Origin: CAYRFQ01 sp964423615
Lineage (GTDB): Bacteria > Planctomycetota > Planctomycetia > Gemmatales > Gemmataceae
Assembly: GCA_964423615.1 (NCBI GenBank)
Contig: CAYRFQ010000035.1
Coordinates: 1-64,000, forward strand
Length of the DNA stretch: 64,000 bases
Reading direction: 5' to 3'
The notes beneath the pieces were generated by a model. It searched no databases and was not told where the DNA came from. It saw nothing but the letters and a program-made list of their open reading frames with translations. Of the stretch, positions 17,938 to 27,372 are shown piece after piece; position 1 is the stretch's first letter; every line of letters begins with the position of its first letter. The position numbers and the translations under genes are program-made.

Positions 17938-18639
17938 ATGCAATTTTTCGTTCGTTCTTCTCTAATGTTCGTTGTCGCCGTTGCGACGTCTGTTCTGGTC
18001 GCCAGTCCTACCGCGGCTGGTGACAACAAATCGAAATGGATTTCGCTCTTCGATGGCCAATCGCTTGACGGTTGGAAACGGTATCGCGGTTCGGGCTCGC
18101 CTGGAGAACAATGGCAAGCGCAAGACGGAGTTCTCCACCTCACCGGTCGTGGCGGTGGAGACATCAGCACGACGAAAAAGTTCCGTAACTTTGAATTGGA
18201 ACTGGAGTGGAAGATCTCCGCTGGCGGAAACAGTGGAATCATGTATCGGGTCAAGGGTGGAGACGTTTCTCCGTGGCGAACTGGTCCCGAATACCAGATT
18301 CTCGACAACGCCAAACATCGTGATGGTCAAAACCCACTCACGTCGGCTGCGGCTCTTTATGGCATGGTGCCTGCCGATGGCGGCATGCTCAAGCCCGTCG
18401 GAAAGTACAACAAAACCAAAATCGTCCTCAAAGGCAACCATCTCGAGCACTGGCTCAATGGCAAGAAAGTGGTCGAGATCGAGATCAAGAGCGAACGGTG
18501 GAAAAAGTTATACCAGGCCAGCAAGTTCCGCGATTATGCAAAGTTCGGTCAGATGAAAACTGGGTACATTGTCCTGCAAGACCACGGCAACCCTGTCTGG
18601 TATCGGAACATTCGCATCCGACGGCTCTCAGTCAAGTAA
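17938..18639 (+). CDS. Secreted DUF1080 (3-keto-disaccharide hydrolase domain) protein
   Basis: A 233-residue protein: signal peptide (FFVRSSLMFVVAVATSVLVASPTAA) plus one DUF1080 domain, with WISLFDGQSLDGWKRY, FELELEWKISAGGNSGIMYRV, GPEYQILDN and the C-terminal GYIVLQDHGNPVWYRNIRIR. This is the most canonical of the three DUF1080 proteins here. The start at 17938 fits the signal peptide and follows a GAGGT site; an in-frame start 20 codons upstream does not. It stands alone on this strand, with a 2-kb gene-free stretch after it. Confidence 0.92.
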   Translation: MQFFVRSSLMFVVAVATSVLVASPTAAGDNKSKWISLFDGQSLDGWKRYRGSGSPGEQWQAQDGVLHLTGRGGGDISTTKKFRNFELELEWKISAGGNSGIMYRVKGGDVSPWRTGPEYQILDNAKHRDGQNPLTSAAALYGMVPADGGMLKPVGKYNKTKIVLKGNHLEHWLNGKKVVEIEIKSERWKKLYQASKFRDYAKFGQMKTGYIVLQDHGNPVWYRNIRIRRLSVK

Positions 18640-18934
18640 ACGCGATATTCACCCTCTCTTGCGCAGATTCGAACGGACGGAGCAGGGAAGGGTGTGTCTT
18701 GTAGATTTTGGGAGTTTAGCTCAGATTTTCAGAGCCACCTTGAACAAACCGAGGCTCACTGAGCAGTACAAAAGTGACGACGTTGCGATATTCTGTATAG
18801 CTCGAAAACAGAACATGGCGTCGGAAAATTCCGATCTGATCCATTCGTTTTGAAGGTTTTTCTTAGAATCGAACTAATCCCTTGCTTTGCGGGATTCCGA
18901 TTGCTTAGAATGCCATTGTTGGACATAAAGAAGA

Positions 18935-19120
18935 AACCTCTGCGGTGTTCGTGAAGAGGCGTGCTTTTGCTGAACCTATGGAGTTCCCGCGGGGAGCCAA
19001 GATTAGTACCGGGGCATGCAAGCCCACCATCAGTAGTGGGATCCGTAAGCCGGGCTTGAGGCGCCCACGATTCAATGCGGGTTCTCAAAAGCGCCTTAAC
19101 GGCACAGGTGGAGGTTTTTT
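18935..19120 (+). ncRNA. 6S-like structured RNA candidate
   Basis: A 186-base segment that folds as a long interrupted rod. AACCTC (18935) pairs with GAGGTT (19111). AGGCG, TTTTG and GAACC on the left (18957-18976) pair with GGTTC, CAAAA and CGCCT on the right (19080-19096). Inside, GCAAGCCC pairs with GGGCTTG, and CCCAC with GTGGG. The T-run after the last stem would end transcription. Upstream are TTGCTT and, 18 bases later, TAGAAT (about 18906), a plausible promoter. Size, rod shape with central bubble, and the CCTTAACGGCA stretch recall 6S RNA, but this is by eye only. Confidence 0.45.
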
Positions 19121-19980
19121 CTTTTTTCTTCAGACATACCGAGCGAGTTATCGATGGAACTTTTGGTGATTCCGGTTTGCCGAATCACCCCACGATTCTA
19201 GTCCATCAGCAATCCTAACAGTCTATTTCCAAAGAATCATCCCCTCAATTCACTTTGCCTTGGTCTGAACCAGTCATCTTTCTGTTAGTTGTCAAGACTC
19301 GAGATGTGTCTTTTCCTCAAGTACAGTTCGTCTTTTTTGATTCCCTCCACACTAAGACAGACGCAAAAGGTGGGTTGAACAACAACAGTGTTGTATGGCA
19401 GGGGCTTCATTGGGATCGTTTCCTGGATGATACAGCGTTGCTGGGCGAATTTCGAAAATCTCGCCCGATCCGAGACCAGGTTGTTGTGGCCGACACTGAA
19501 GTGCCTAATTTGTCTTAACCGCCAACCCTGCAACAAGTTTCGGCGAGAAAGGAGGATGGAGATTGCGAGTAAAAGCTACCAATAAGGTGCGCAAATCACG
19601 CCTAGCTTCGGTCCAAACGGTGGGTGTAAAGCATTGATGAGTTGGGATTTGCGTTGGTGCGGGTGGTTCTGCATGGAAGTTGTTGGGAAATAGAATTGAC
19701 ATGTTGGACGAAGTCAGTAATGTAGGTTCCATGACAATAACGTGAAGCCCAACATGCTTCCCTGGAATGTGGTGATCTCCAGCCATAATCCGAAATTGAC
19801 GAGTTGTCTATCTCCCCAATCCACATGTAATCTACTATTACTTAAACACAACTTACTATGAACACAAACATGATTTTCTTCATGTGTTGTATGACAATGC
19901 GCTCACTGTACAGTTGTCGTGACTTTGAAGTTGATCTTGATCAAACTTCCTGCAAACAGTAAAGACTCCTACGTCAGAAT
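19121..19980. other. Gene-free stretch with scattered hairpins
   Basis: No reading frame here has a credible start, ribosome site or recognisable product. Two hairpins stand out: GAAGTTGATC/GATC-A-AACTTC at about 19927-19949 and CATGA/TCATG flanked by ACACA near 19863-19890. The composition is more A+T-rich than the genes around it. Confidence 0.5.
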
Positions 19981-20258
19981 TCAGTTTCGGGCAGTTCTAC
20001 CTCGGACCAAGGATTGGTCCAACTAGGCAATGATTGCTAGGGGCGGAGGTAGAAGTCTCCAGAGGGCTGTCCGAAACTGAGTTTTGATTGTTTCCTGGCG
20101 ATCGTGGGTCCAATGGGATTCTTTTGAGACCCTCGTAGGCGATGTGTTACTTCACTACCAAGTGAGTAGATTATCGCGATCCTGGTCTTTTGGCAGGGAC
20201 GCCATAGGGACCAAAGCTGAGCCAGCTCGCAAAGGATTGCAGGGCTGGCTCCTTTTTT
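19981..20258 (+). ncRNA. Unrecognised multi-hairpin RNA candidate upstream of metH
   Basis: TCAGTTTCGG (19981-19990) pairs perfectly with CCGAAACTGA (20071-20080). Inside, TTCTACCTC (19995-20003) pairs perfectly with GAGGTAGAA (20046-20054). That second stem encloses two hairpins side by side: GGACCAA-gga-TTGGTCC (20004-20020) and CTAGGCAAT-g-ATTGCTAG (20023-20040, one bulge). Downstream GGTC/GACC and TGGC/GCCA form another hairpin (20184-20212), and a terminator closes the region at 20219-20258. It matches no cobalamin, SAM, SAH or T-box consensus that I know. Confidence 0.5.
20219..20258 (+). terminator. Intrinsic terminator
   Basis: GAGCCAGC (20219-20226) pairs with GCTGGCTC (20244-20251), with an inner GCAA/TTGC stem, followed by C and six T. 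It lies 450 bp before metH, so it either ends an independent short RNA or attenuates a long metH leader. Confidence 0.75.
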
Positions 20259-20700
20259 ACACTTCTGCCCGCTTCACTTAAGTCCACGTCACTATGGTGG
20301 GTTCTGTTGAATTCACTATAATTAAAGTCCCACGCTGATTTGTACGCTCGAATTGTTCGAGCCAATTGCCTAACAATCAGATACGTGTGTATCGCTTTGC
20401 TGAACCTCGACCCCAAGGACTTGAGGAGTTTCAGGGAAGTGCAAAGTGTTTAGTGCACCTGGTTTCATCTATCGAACTTGGATCGATCCATCTTCACGGA
20501 CGTGCTGATTTTTTTGGTCCTTTGGTGACAACTGATGAGACTTCCATCGGTTGTTTCAGAGGGGACTTTGGTTCGTAGTGGACCTTGCAAGTTGAAGATG
20601 TTGGATCGAGACTAACACTCAAACAAACCTAACACCGAATTCGCTGGACACGAAGACGTGTTCCACCAATTCACTTCCAACCACTGAAACAAGGGAGAAG
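20259..20700 (+). promoter_or_regulatory. Probable metH upstream region
   Basis: There is no gene in these 440 bases. A perfect 10-bp hairpin occurs at 20528-20554 (ACAACTGATG paired with CATCGGTTGT, loop AGACTTC), and a GTGCA/TGCAC hairpin near 20440-20458. The ribosome site AAGGGAGAAG lies just before the metH ATG. A known riboswitch consensus was looked for and not found. Confidence 0.35.
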
Positions 20701-20707
20701 TAGATTC

Positions 20708-23700
20708 ATGGCAACGTCACTCCAGGTCAATACTCAAGAATTGTTGGAAGAGCTGTTGTCCCAAAGGATACTTCTTCTGGACGGCAGCATGGGGGCATTG
20801 GTCCAGGGACGTGAGTTGACCGAGGAGGACTATCGGGGCGAACGGTTTGCTAATCATACTCACCCTCTCCGGAACTGTGTCGAAGCTCTGGTCCTTTCGC
20901 AACCGGACATCATTGCCGACGTCCACCGACAGTATCTTGAAGCGGGTTCGGACATCGTCGAGACGGATACGTTTAATGCAACGTATTACGGATTGCTCGA
21001 GTTTGGTCTGACGGACTACGTCTACGAAATCAACAAGCGGGCCGTCGAGATCGCCAAGCAGGTCACTGACGAGTTCACGGAGAAGAATCCCGAGAAGCCG
21101 CGGTTCGTGGCTGGAAGCATCGGACCAACGAACAAGCAACTTTCGATGGGCACGGGCGAAGATGCCTCGGCGCGGGACGTGACGTACGACCAGATGGTCG
21201 AGGCATACTACGAACAAGTCGACGGTCTCGTTGCTGGCGGTGTCGATATCCTGTTGCCTGAAACGTCGTTCGACACGTTGGTCCTGAAGGCGTGTTTGTT
21301 TGCCATCAGCAAATACTTCGACGACCACAATGTTCGGATTCCTGTGATGATCTCGGGGACGATCTTCGACGGCGGGCGAACGTTGTCGGCCCAGACGGTC
21401 GAAGCCTTCTGGACGTCGGTCTCCCACTTCGACATGCTCAGCGTCGGGCTCAATTGTGCGGTTGGCGTGGACAAGATGCGGCCGCAAATCGAGAAACTCT
21501 CGGAGATGTCAGACAGATACGTTAGCTGCTACCCCAATGCTGGGATGCCCGACGGGCTGGGTGGATTCACGGACTCGCTCGAACACGTTGTTGATGGGAT
21601 TGTCGACTTCGCCGAGAATGGTTGGATCAACATAGTTGGTGGGTGCTGCGGTACGACTCCGGCCCACATTCGTGCAATCAGCGAGGGACTCGAAAGGATA
21701 ACGCCCCGCAAGCGATCGACTCGTTCCTCACTCTCGACGTACAGCGGTCAACTGCCGCTGGTCATCGAGCCAGACAGCAGTTTCATCATGGTCGGCGAGC
21801 GGACGAACGTTACGGGGTCACGAAAATTTGCCCGACTAATCCGCGAAGATCGATACGAAGAAGCGATCGCCGTGGCTCGTCACCAAGTCGAGAACGGGGC
21901 CAACATCCTCGACATCAACGTCGATGCGGACCTGGTCGACGGCGTTGAGGCCATGACGAAGTTTCTGAACTTGCTTGCTGCCGAAGCAGATATCGCTTCG
22001 GTTCCGTTCATGATCGACAGTTCGGACTGGGACGTCATCGAGGCCGGTTTGAAGTGTGTGCAGGGTAAGGCTATCGTCAACTCGATCAGTCTGAAGGACG
22101 GTGAAGAAGCGTTTCTTGAGAAGGCTCGACTCATCAAGCGATACGGTGCGGCTGTCGTGGTCATGGCGTTCGTCGGGCCGGACATCATCCCAGGAATGCC
22201 CGAGGGCCAGGCGGTCACGAAGGAAGACAAGATCAAGATTTGCGAGCACTCTTATAATTTGCTCGTCAACGAAGTTGGTATCCCGCCGAGCGACATCATT
22301 TTCGACACGAACATCTTGACGGTCGGGACGGGGATGGATGAGCACAACAACTACGCCGTCGAGTTCATCGAGGCTGTCCGCGAATTGAAGCGAATGTATC
22401 CCGAGAGCAAGACGTCCGGGGGTGTGAGCAACGTTTCGTTTTCGTTCCGTGGTAAAGAGAACGAAATCGTCCGGGAGGCCATGAACTCGGCGTTTCTGTA
22501 TCACGCGATCAACGCGGGGCTCGATATGGGGATCGTGAATCCCGGCCAACTCATGGTCTATCAAGACATCGAGGCGAAGTTGCTCGAGCACGTAGAGGAC
22601 GTCATCCTGAACCGACGCCCTGACGCGACCGACCGACTGGTCGACTTTGCTGCGACCGTTGGGCCCAAAGAAAAGGGCGAAGAAAAGGGAGCTGCGTGGC
22701 GGGAACTCGACGTCAACGATCGACTCAAGCACGCCCTCATTCACGGCATCGCGGACTACATCGAGGCTGACGTGGAGGAAGCCCGCCACAACTTCGAGAA
22801 GCCGCTGCAGCTCATCGAAGGTCCGTTGATGAACGCCATGAACGAGATTGGCGACCTATTCGGCGCCGGGAAGATGTTTCTGCCACAGGTCGTCAAGAGC
22901 GCTCGTGTCATGAAGAAAGCGGTGGCGTACTTGCAACCGTTCATGGAGGCGGAGAAGGCTGCGAGTGGTGACGAACACAAGTCTCGTGGGAAGATGCTCA
23001 TCGCAACGGTCAAGGGTGATGTCCACGACATTGGCAAGAACATCGTCGGAGTCGTCCTGGCGTGTAACGACTACGAGATAATCGATCTGGGCGTGATGGT
23101 GCCATGCGACAAGATTCTCGAAGAGGCGAGGAAACACGAAGCCGACTTGATCGGGCTGTCTGGCTTGATCACGCCTTCGCTCGGCGAGATGGTGCAAGTG
23201 GCGAAGGAGATGGAGCGACAGAAGTTCGACATTCCGCTGTTGATCGGCGGGGCTACGACGAGCGAAAAACACACCGCCATCAAGATCGCAACGGAGTACA
23301 GTGGGCCGGTCGTGCAGGTCAAAGACGCGTCCCGGGCTGGTAGTGTTTTGGAGCACCTGCTCGACCCGGAGAAGAAGGTTGTGCTCGACAAGGGCAACCG
23401 CGAAAAGCAACAGCAATATCGTGAGGACTTCGAAAAACGACAGGGGAACAGTCGCATTCCCTACGCCGAGGCGGCGGCCAAGCGATTCCAAATCGATTGG
23501 GAGAAGTCGAACATTCCGAAGCCCGAGTTCATCGGTAAACGCGTCTTGCGAGACTTTCCGCTGGCGGACCTGGTGTCCTACGTCGACTGGTCGCCGTTCT
23601 TCATGACGTGGGAACTGAGAGGAAAGTATCCCATGATCCTGGACGACCCCGTTGTCGGGGAGGAAGCGACGAAGCTGTTCCGCGACGCGAAGGCGATGCT

Positions 23701-24433
23701 CGAAAAGGTCTTGGCCGAAAAGCTCATGACGGCCGAGGCCGTCTACGGGTTCTATCCGGCGAACTCTGAGGGTGATGACATCATTATCTATACCGACGAT
23801 GATCGGAAAGAAGAGCTGTGCCGGTTCTATAACCTTCGTCAGCAGTGGCAACGCAAGGGTCAAGACGCGTTCTTGAGTCTCGGAGACTTCATCGCTCCTG
23901 TCGAGACCGGTTTGAAAGATTACCTTGGGTTGTTCGCAGTGAGTGCGGGATTCGGTTGCGAAGAGATCGTCCAGAAGTACAAGGCCGAGCACGACGACTA
24001 CAACGCCATCATGGTCGAGGCGCTGGCGGATCGTTGTGCCGAGGCGTTCGCCGAATACTTGCACAAACGAGTTCGTGACGAGTGGGGCTTCGGGAAGGAC
24101 GAGAATCTCTCGAAGGAAGAGCTCATCGCCGAGAAGTATCGTGGGATTCGCCCCGCCGCCGGGTATCCGACGAGTCCGGACCATACTGAGAAGATAACGG
24201 TCTGGGAGTTGCTCGACGTCGAGAACGAAATCGGCATGAAGTTGACCGAGAGCTGCGCCATGTGGCCTGCCGCGTCGGTGAGTGGGTTGTACTTCAGTCA
24301 TCCGGAAGCGCGTTACTTTGCCGTTGACAAGATCACCAAGGATCAAGTCGAAGACTACGCCAAACGCAAAGGTATTTCTGTCGAAGAAGCCGAGAAGTGG
24401 TTGTCGGCGAACTTGGCGTATTTAACGAAGTAA
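20708..24433 (+). CDS. metH: Cobalamin-dependent methionine synthase
   Basis: A 1241-residue protein of the usual MetH length with all modules. The homocysteine-binding domain (about 15-340) has zinc-ligand cysteines in GLNCAVG and GGCCGTTPAHI. The pterin-binding domain (about 360-630) has MVGERTNVTGSRKF and NILDINVDADLVDG. The cobalamin cap follows. The B12-binding domain (about 755-880) has VKGDVHDIGKNIV, the His being the lower cobalt ligand. The C-terminal AdoMet-reactivation domain (about 900-1235) has RPAAGYPTSPDHTEK. It transfers methyl from 5-methyltetrahydrofolate to homocysteine in the cytoplasm. It is monocistronic here and preceded by a long structured region. Confidence 0.97.
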   Translation: MATSLQVNTQELLEELLSQRILLLDGSMGALVQGRELTEEDYRGERFANHTHPLRNCVEALVLSQPDIIADVHRQYLEAGSDIVETDTFNATYYGLLEFGLTDYVYEINKRAVEIAKQVTDEFTEKNPEKPRFVAGSIGPTNKQLSMGTGEDASARDVTYDQMVEAYYEQVDGLVAGGVDILLPETSFDTLVLKACLFAISKYFDDHNVRIPVMISGTIFDGGRTLSAQTVEAFWTSVSHFDMLSVGLNCAVGVDKMRPQIEKLSEMSDRYVSCYPNAGMPDGLGGFTDSLEHVVDGIVDFAENGWINIVGGCCGTTPAHIRAISEGLERITPRKRSTRSSLSTYSGQLPLVIEPDSSFIMVGERTNVTGSRKFARLIREDRYEEAIAVARHQVENGANILDINVDADLVDGVEAMTKFLNLLAAEADIASVPFMIDSSDWDVIEAGLKCVQGKAIVNSISLKDGEEAFLEKARLIKRYGAAVVVMAFVGPDIIPGMPEGQAVTKEDKIKICEHSYNLLVNEVGIPPSDIIFDTNILTVGTGMDEHNNYAVEFIEAVRELKRMYPESKTSGGVSNVSFSFRGKENEIVREAMNSAFLYHAINAGLDMGIVNPGQLMVYQDIEAKLLEHVEDVILNRRPDATDRLVDFAATVGPKEKGEEKGAAWRELDVNDRLKHALIHGIADYIEADVEEARHNFEKPLQLIEGPLMNAMNEIGDLFGAGKMFLPQVVKSARVMKKAVAYLQPFMEAEKAASGDEHKSRGKMLIATVKGDVHDIGKNIVGVVLACNDYEIIDLGVMVPCDKILEEARKHEADLIGLSGLITPSLGEMVQVAKEMERQKFDIPLLIGGATTSEKHTAIKIATEYSGPVVQVKDASRAGSVLEHLLDPEKKVVLDKGNREKQQQYREDFEKRQGNSRIPYAEAAAKRFQIDWEKSNIPKPEFIGKRVLRDFPLADLVSYVDWSPFFMTWELRGKYPMILDDPVVGEEATKLFRDAKAMLEKVLAEKLMTAEAVYGFYPANSEGDDIIIYTDDDRKEELCRFYNLRQQWQRKGQDAFLSLGDFIAPVETGLKDYLGLFAVSAGFGCEEIVQKYKAEHDDYNAIMVEALADRCAEAFAEYLHKRVRDEWGFGKDENLSKEELIAEKYRGIRPAAGYPTSPDHTEKITVWELLDVENEIGMKLTESCAMWPAASVSGLYFSHPEARYFAVDKITKDQVEDYAKRKGISVEEAEKWLSANLAYLTK

Positions 24434-24520
24434 CGTTTCCGCGAGGGTTCGAGCCACGGGGCATGAATCTGGCAGTGTCCCTTGGTTTCACGTACACGGC
24501 CAGGATGTGACGCCGCTGTG

Positions 24521-24711
24521 GCGGTCGGATGAATAAGAGTCGTGATTGTTGTGGTTTTTTGAGTTGCTTGGGTTCCCACCCACGGCTAGGATCTCTCGCC
24601 CCTGCGGGGCAGAGAATCGAAAACACGACACTTGTTTAGCCGACTACCCGCGCGGGGTGAAGGACTTTGAGGACGAAATACCTGTACCCAATACAAGCGT
24701 GAAGCGCTTTA
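24521..24711. repeat. P1 palindromic repeat with tail
   Basis: Left arm (GTCGGATGAATAAGAGTCG), hairpins GGGTTCCCACCC and GCCCCTGCGGGGC, right arm (AAACACGACACTTG to GACTACCCG), then the family tail ending CGCTTTA. It begins 88 bp after the metH stop and has the same orientation as the other copies although metH is on the plus strand. The rest of the 590-bp gap to the next start holds no gene. Confidence 0.8.
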
Positions 24712-25023
24712 GTGGTTTTTTGGTCGATTTTCCTCCGACAGGTCGTCGAAAAATCGCGCGGGGCGGAGGCATAGAACCAAGTCAAAACTCGGCCCGTTAT
24801 TTATCTCATGTGCGGCTTCCAAGTGGAACCTGCTCCTTTTCCGCTTTTCCACATTTCACATTTCTTTTGTATGCCGTTTCACAGTTCTTGAACAAAACCT
24901 CGGGTGTTTTCATAGGACATCTAGTGATGGTGGTTCCGAGGCCGACGCGTGGCCCTTTGCGGGAATAGCGATGATTTGGCCAGCCCGGAAGAGCGAGTAG
25001 AAGACCACTTGAGGATAACGTTC

Positions 25024-25635
25024 ATGGTGCGAGACGAACAACGTTGGGTGCAGGACCTCTCCCAAGCAGGACCGACTCAAGAAGCCGCCTTGGCCGATCT
25101 GAGAAAGGTCCTGGAACGAGGGTTACGGGCTTCCTTGGCGAACCGACTTGGCAACGATGCATCTTTGTTGGATGATATAGTGCAAGAAGCGTTGTTGAAG
25201 ATTCTCGACAAGCTCCACACGTTCCAAGGGAAGAGCCGGTTTACGACTTGGTCGATGTCCGTGGCCGTGCGAGTCGCGATCACCGAGCTGCGTCGTCGAC
25301 ACTGGAAAGATGTTTCGCTGAACGAGGTTTCCGGTGATGCCGATTATAATCCCCACGAGGCCGTGGACTCCAGCTTGTCGCCCGAACAACAAACGACCCA
25401 ACAAGAGATCTTGCAGAAGATGCGAGAGTTGATCCAAACTCAACTGACGGAGAAGCAGAAGAACGTCTTGGTCGCCGAATTGCAGGGAATGCCACAGGAA
25501 GAAATTGCTAGGCGGACGGGAAGTAACCGGAACGCCATCTACAAACTCATGCACGACGCTCGTAAACGATTGAAAAAAGGACTCGAAGCCGCAGGCTTTG
25601 CTGCTGATTCCATTCACCAGGCATTCCGCTTCTAA
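25024..25635 (+). CDS. RNA polymerase sigma factor, ECF type
   Basis: A 203-residue sigma-70 family protein. Region 2 is at about 25-95 (DDIVQEALLKILDKLHTFQGKSRFTTWSMSVAVRVAITELRRR), and region 4 at about 135-190 (LTEKQKNVLVAELQGMPQEEIARRTGSNRNAIYKLMHDARKRLKKGL). The ATG at 25024 has TTGAGGA upstream; the longer upstream frame adds 25 unsupported residues. It is followed after 23 bp by a small ZAS-motif gene, a typical sigma/anti-sigma arrangement. Confidence 0.93.
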   Translation: MVRDEQRWVQDLSQAGPTQEAALADLRKVLERGLRASLANRLGNDASLLDDIVQEALLKILDKLHTFQGKSRFTTWSMSVAVRVAITELRRRHWKDVSLNEVSGDADYNPHEAVDSSLSPEQQTTQQEILQKMRELIQTQLTEKQKNVLVAELQGMPQEEIARRTGSNRNAIYKLMHDARKRLKKGLEAAGFAADSIHQAFRF

Positions 25636-25658
25636 CAGACTCCGAGGGATAAGAATCG

Positions 25659-25913
25659 ATGGGGCTTTCATCAAAACAAGTGGAAATGTTGATAAGTGCG
25701 GTCGAACTTACCAAAGAAGAAGAACTCGACTGTGACGGATGCATGACCGAACTGGCCCAATTTGCCGAACACGAACTCGAAGGCAAGCCGATTCCCGAAG
25801 CCGTCGTGCTCGTTCAAGAACATCTCAGAATCTGTCCGGAGTGCTGCGAAGAGTATGGTGTTCTGTTGGCCGCGCTCAAAGAATTGCACGGTCCGTTTGA
25901 CGAGCTGGGTTAA
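25659..25913 (+). CDS. Small zinc-finger anti-sigma-like protein
   Basis: An 84-residue cytoplasmic protein with no membrane span. It carries H55-x3-C59-x2-C62 (HLRICPEC), the zinc-binding anti-sigma (ZAS) pattern, and an additional C25-x2-C28 pair. It lies 23 bp after an ECF sigma gene on the same strand, so I infer that it binds and restrains that sigma factor. A soluble ZAS protein would suit sensing of redox or metal state rather than an envelope signal. Confidence 0.75.
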   Translation: MGLSSKQVEMLISAVELTKEEELDCDGCMTELAQFAEHELEGKPIPEAVVLVQEHLRICPECCEEYGVLLAALKELHGPFDELG

Positions 25914-26545
25914 CGCCTGAGCTAACTTTCTTCCAAGAACGACTCCGCGACACGGTCTGTACACATCTCTTGTCTCTCGAAACGAACTCAATCCATTTTG
26001 ACAAATCGAGAAGCCACGCGAGCGGTCGCATGGGATGGCTTTCGTATCGGCGGAGTTTCGCCGTCGGTACGAAGGGCCAACACATCCACACTTCTAACGC
26101 GAATCGAAAAACCGGACAGCAATCAATTTCGATGACAACTTGCCGCCTTTCTGCGAGACTCCCAATCGGAAGAAGGAGGAACAACAAGTCGGAAAGATGT
26201 TATCATCGAGCATGGCCACTGAAGGAATTGGTTCTCGCTGGAATGGTTCTGTGTGGAACAACTTCCGCGGGAGGTTTTTTTTGATCCGAAGGTCGAACCA
26301 GACGAGGTCATTGTTTATCTCTTATGATGGTGCAACCGTATTGAATTGTTAGGTGAGTGAGCTTTTCGACACGAAACCGAAACGCAAACGAGGACACTTA
26401 CGGAAAGAACAGGAGGAACGAAGTCAACAACCCGGTTTGCAAAACTGTTCTGAGTCCTACACAATTCTTAGGCAGGACATGTCCTGGCGGTTTCCGTTCC
26501 AGGATAAGGATTGGTTGGAAGAGAAATTCCCTGAGGAGATACGAC
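25914..26545. other. Gene-free stretch with a strong hairpin
   Basis: No supported gene. CTTTCGTA (26039-26046) pairs with TACGAAGG (26068-26075) around an inner CGGCG/CGCCG stem. A GAAAAACCGGACAG motif at 26106-26119 recurs elsewhere in the window. Two short overlapping frames from 26353 lack a ribosome site and end at or run into the real start at 26546. Confidence 0.5.
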
Positions 26546-27325
26546 GTGTCAGCAGATGTGCTTCGTAAGCTCCAGGTGTTGGAGGAAGAATACCTGGACC
26601 AGCCCCCTGCAGTTCAGAAGGCAGATCTGCAGGAAATCAATCTACTCCGCTCACAGCTTGGCATGCCGCTCGTGGACGCTCATTTGAACGAAATGGTCGG
26701 TGCTGTCGAAGAATCCGTCGAAGCAGAGGTCCAACCGGAGCCCGAAAAACTGCCCGATTACACCGAAGCTCGGGAAATCTACAAAGCCTATCGGAAGAAG
26801 ATCGAAGAACTCGAAGTGCACAGAGCTTACGCCGACGAGGTTGCCGACGCCACAGGAGGACCTGGCCAGACGCCTGTTCGTCCGCTAGCGACTATGGGAA
26901 CCGATGGCGGCCCTCTTTTGTGCGACTACTGCAAAAGGCCCATTGTTTTGGAGGGTGGTCAATTTCACGGGGTCGATGCAGATGTTGCTTGGAAGAGGAA
27001 CCCGAGCGTCTCTTGGAGGTCTTGGATTCTCGGAGGCATGGTTGTCGAAATCGAGACTAATGGTACACTCCGTATTTACCACGGCTATCCCGGACAGAAT
27101 GACAATCAGTGTTGCAATGCGGCTATCCGGGAAGACGAGAAAAGGCGAGCCGACTTTGACGCGAGCAACCGCTCGAAGAAGAAACCGATGATTCGTGCTT
27201 TTCTTGATCAAGAGTTTCCCGATAAGACAAGAGAAGAGCGCTTCGATCTGCTCAATGACATCCTCGATACGATGTATAAATACGATCCGGGCCTTGGGAT
27301 TAACCGACCGAGTCGCAAGGGCTGA
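26546..27325 (+). CDS. Cytoplasmic protein with CxxC zinc ribbon, family unknown
   Basis: A 259-residue protein with a GTG start, chosen because TGAGGAGAT lies 6 bases before it. The N-terminal third is a charged helical region (VLRKLQVLEEEYLDQPPAVQKADLQEINLLRSQLGMPLVD) of a kind seen in Gemmataceae hypothetical proteins. The middle has LLCDYCKRPIVLEGG, one half of a zinc ribbon, with CC at NDNQCCNAA as the possible other half. The C-terminus is Lys/Arg-rich. The longer in-frame extension upstream is not protein-like. Function unknown. Confidence 0.7.
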   Translation: MSADVLRKLQVLEEEYLDQPPAVQKADLQEINLLRSQLGMPLVDAHLNEMVGAVEESVEAEVQPEPEKLPDYTEAREIYKAYRKKIEELEVHRAYADEVADATGGPGQTPVRPLATMGTDGGPLLCDYCKRPIVLEGGQFHGVDADVAWKRNPSVSWRSWILGGMVVEIETNGTLRIYHGYPGQNDNQCCNAAIREDEKRRADFDASNRSKKKPMIRAFLDQEFPDKTREERFDLLNDILDTMYKYDPGLGINRPSRKG

Positions 27326-27372
27326 AAAACAAAAGCGAACTGACTCGTCCCAACTTGACTGTGAGGAATTGG

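Noticed and set aside
18707..18760. tRNA-like start (GGGAGTTTAGCTCAG followed by CAGAGCC)
   Set aside because: Only the D-arm region resembles a tRNA; there is no anticodon stem of proper length, no TTCRANYC loop and no matching acceptor stem.
20528..20554. Hammerhead ribozyme core (CTGATGAG)
   Set aside because: The GAAAC box and cleavage stem are missing; the segment is a simple perfect 10-bp hairpin.
18640..20707. Cobalamin, SAM or SAH riboswitch for metH
   Set aside because: The conserved B12 box and the SAM/SAH core sequences were looked for on the plus strand and not found.
20708..24433. Long opposite-strand frames inside metH (for example 22856-24346)
   Set aside because: Shadows caused by codon bias on the coding strand; the plus-strand product is a complete MetH.
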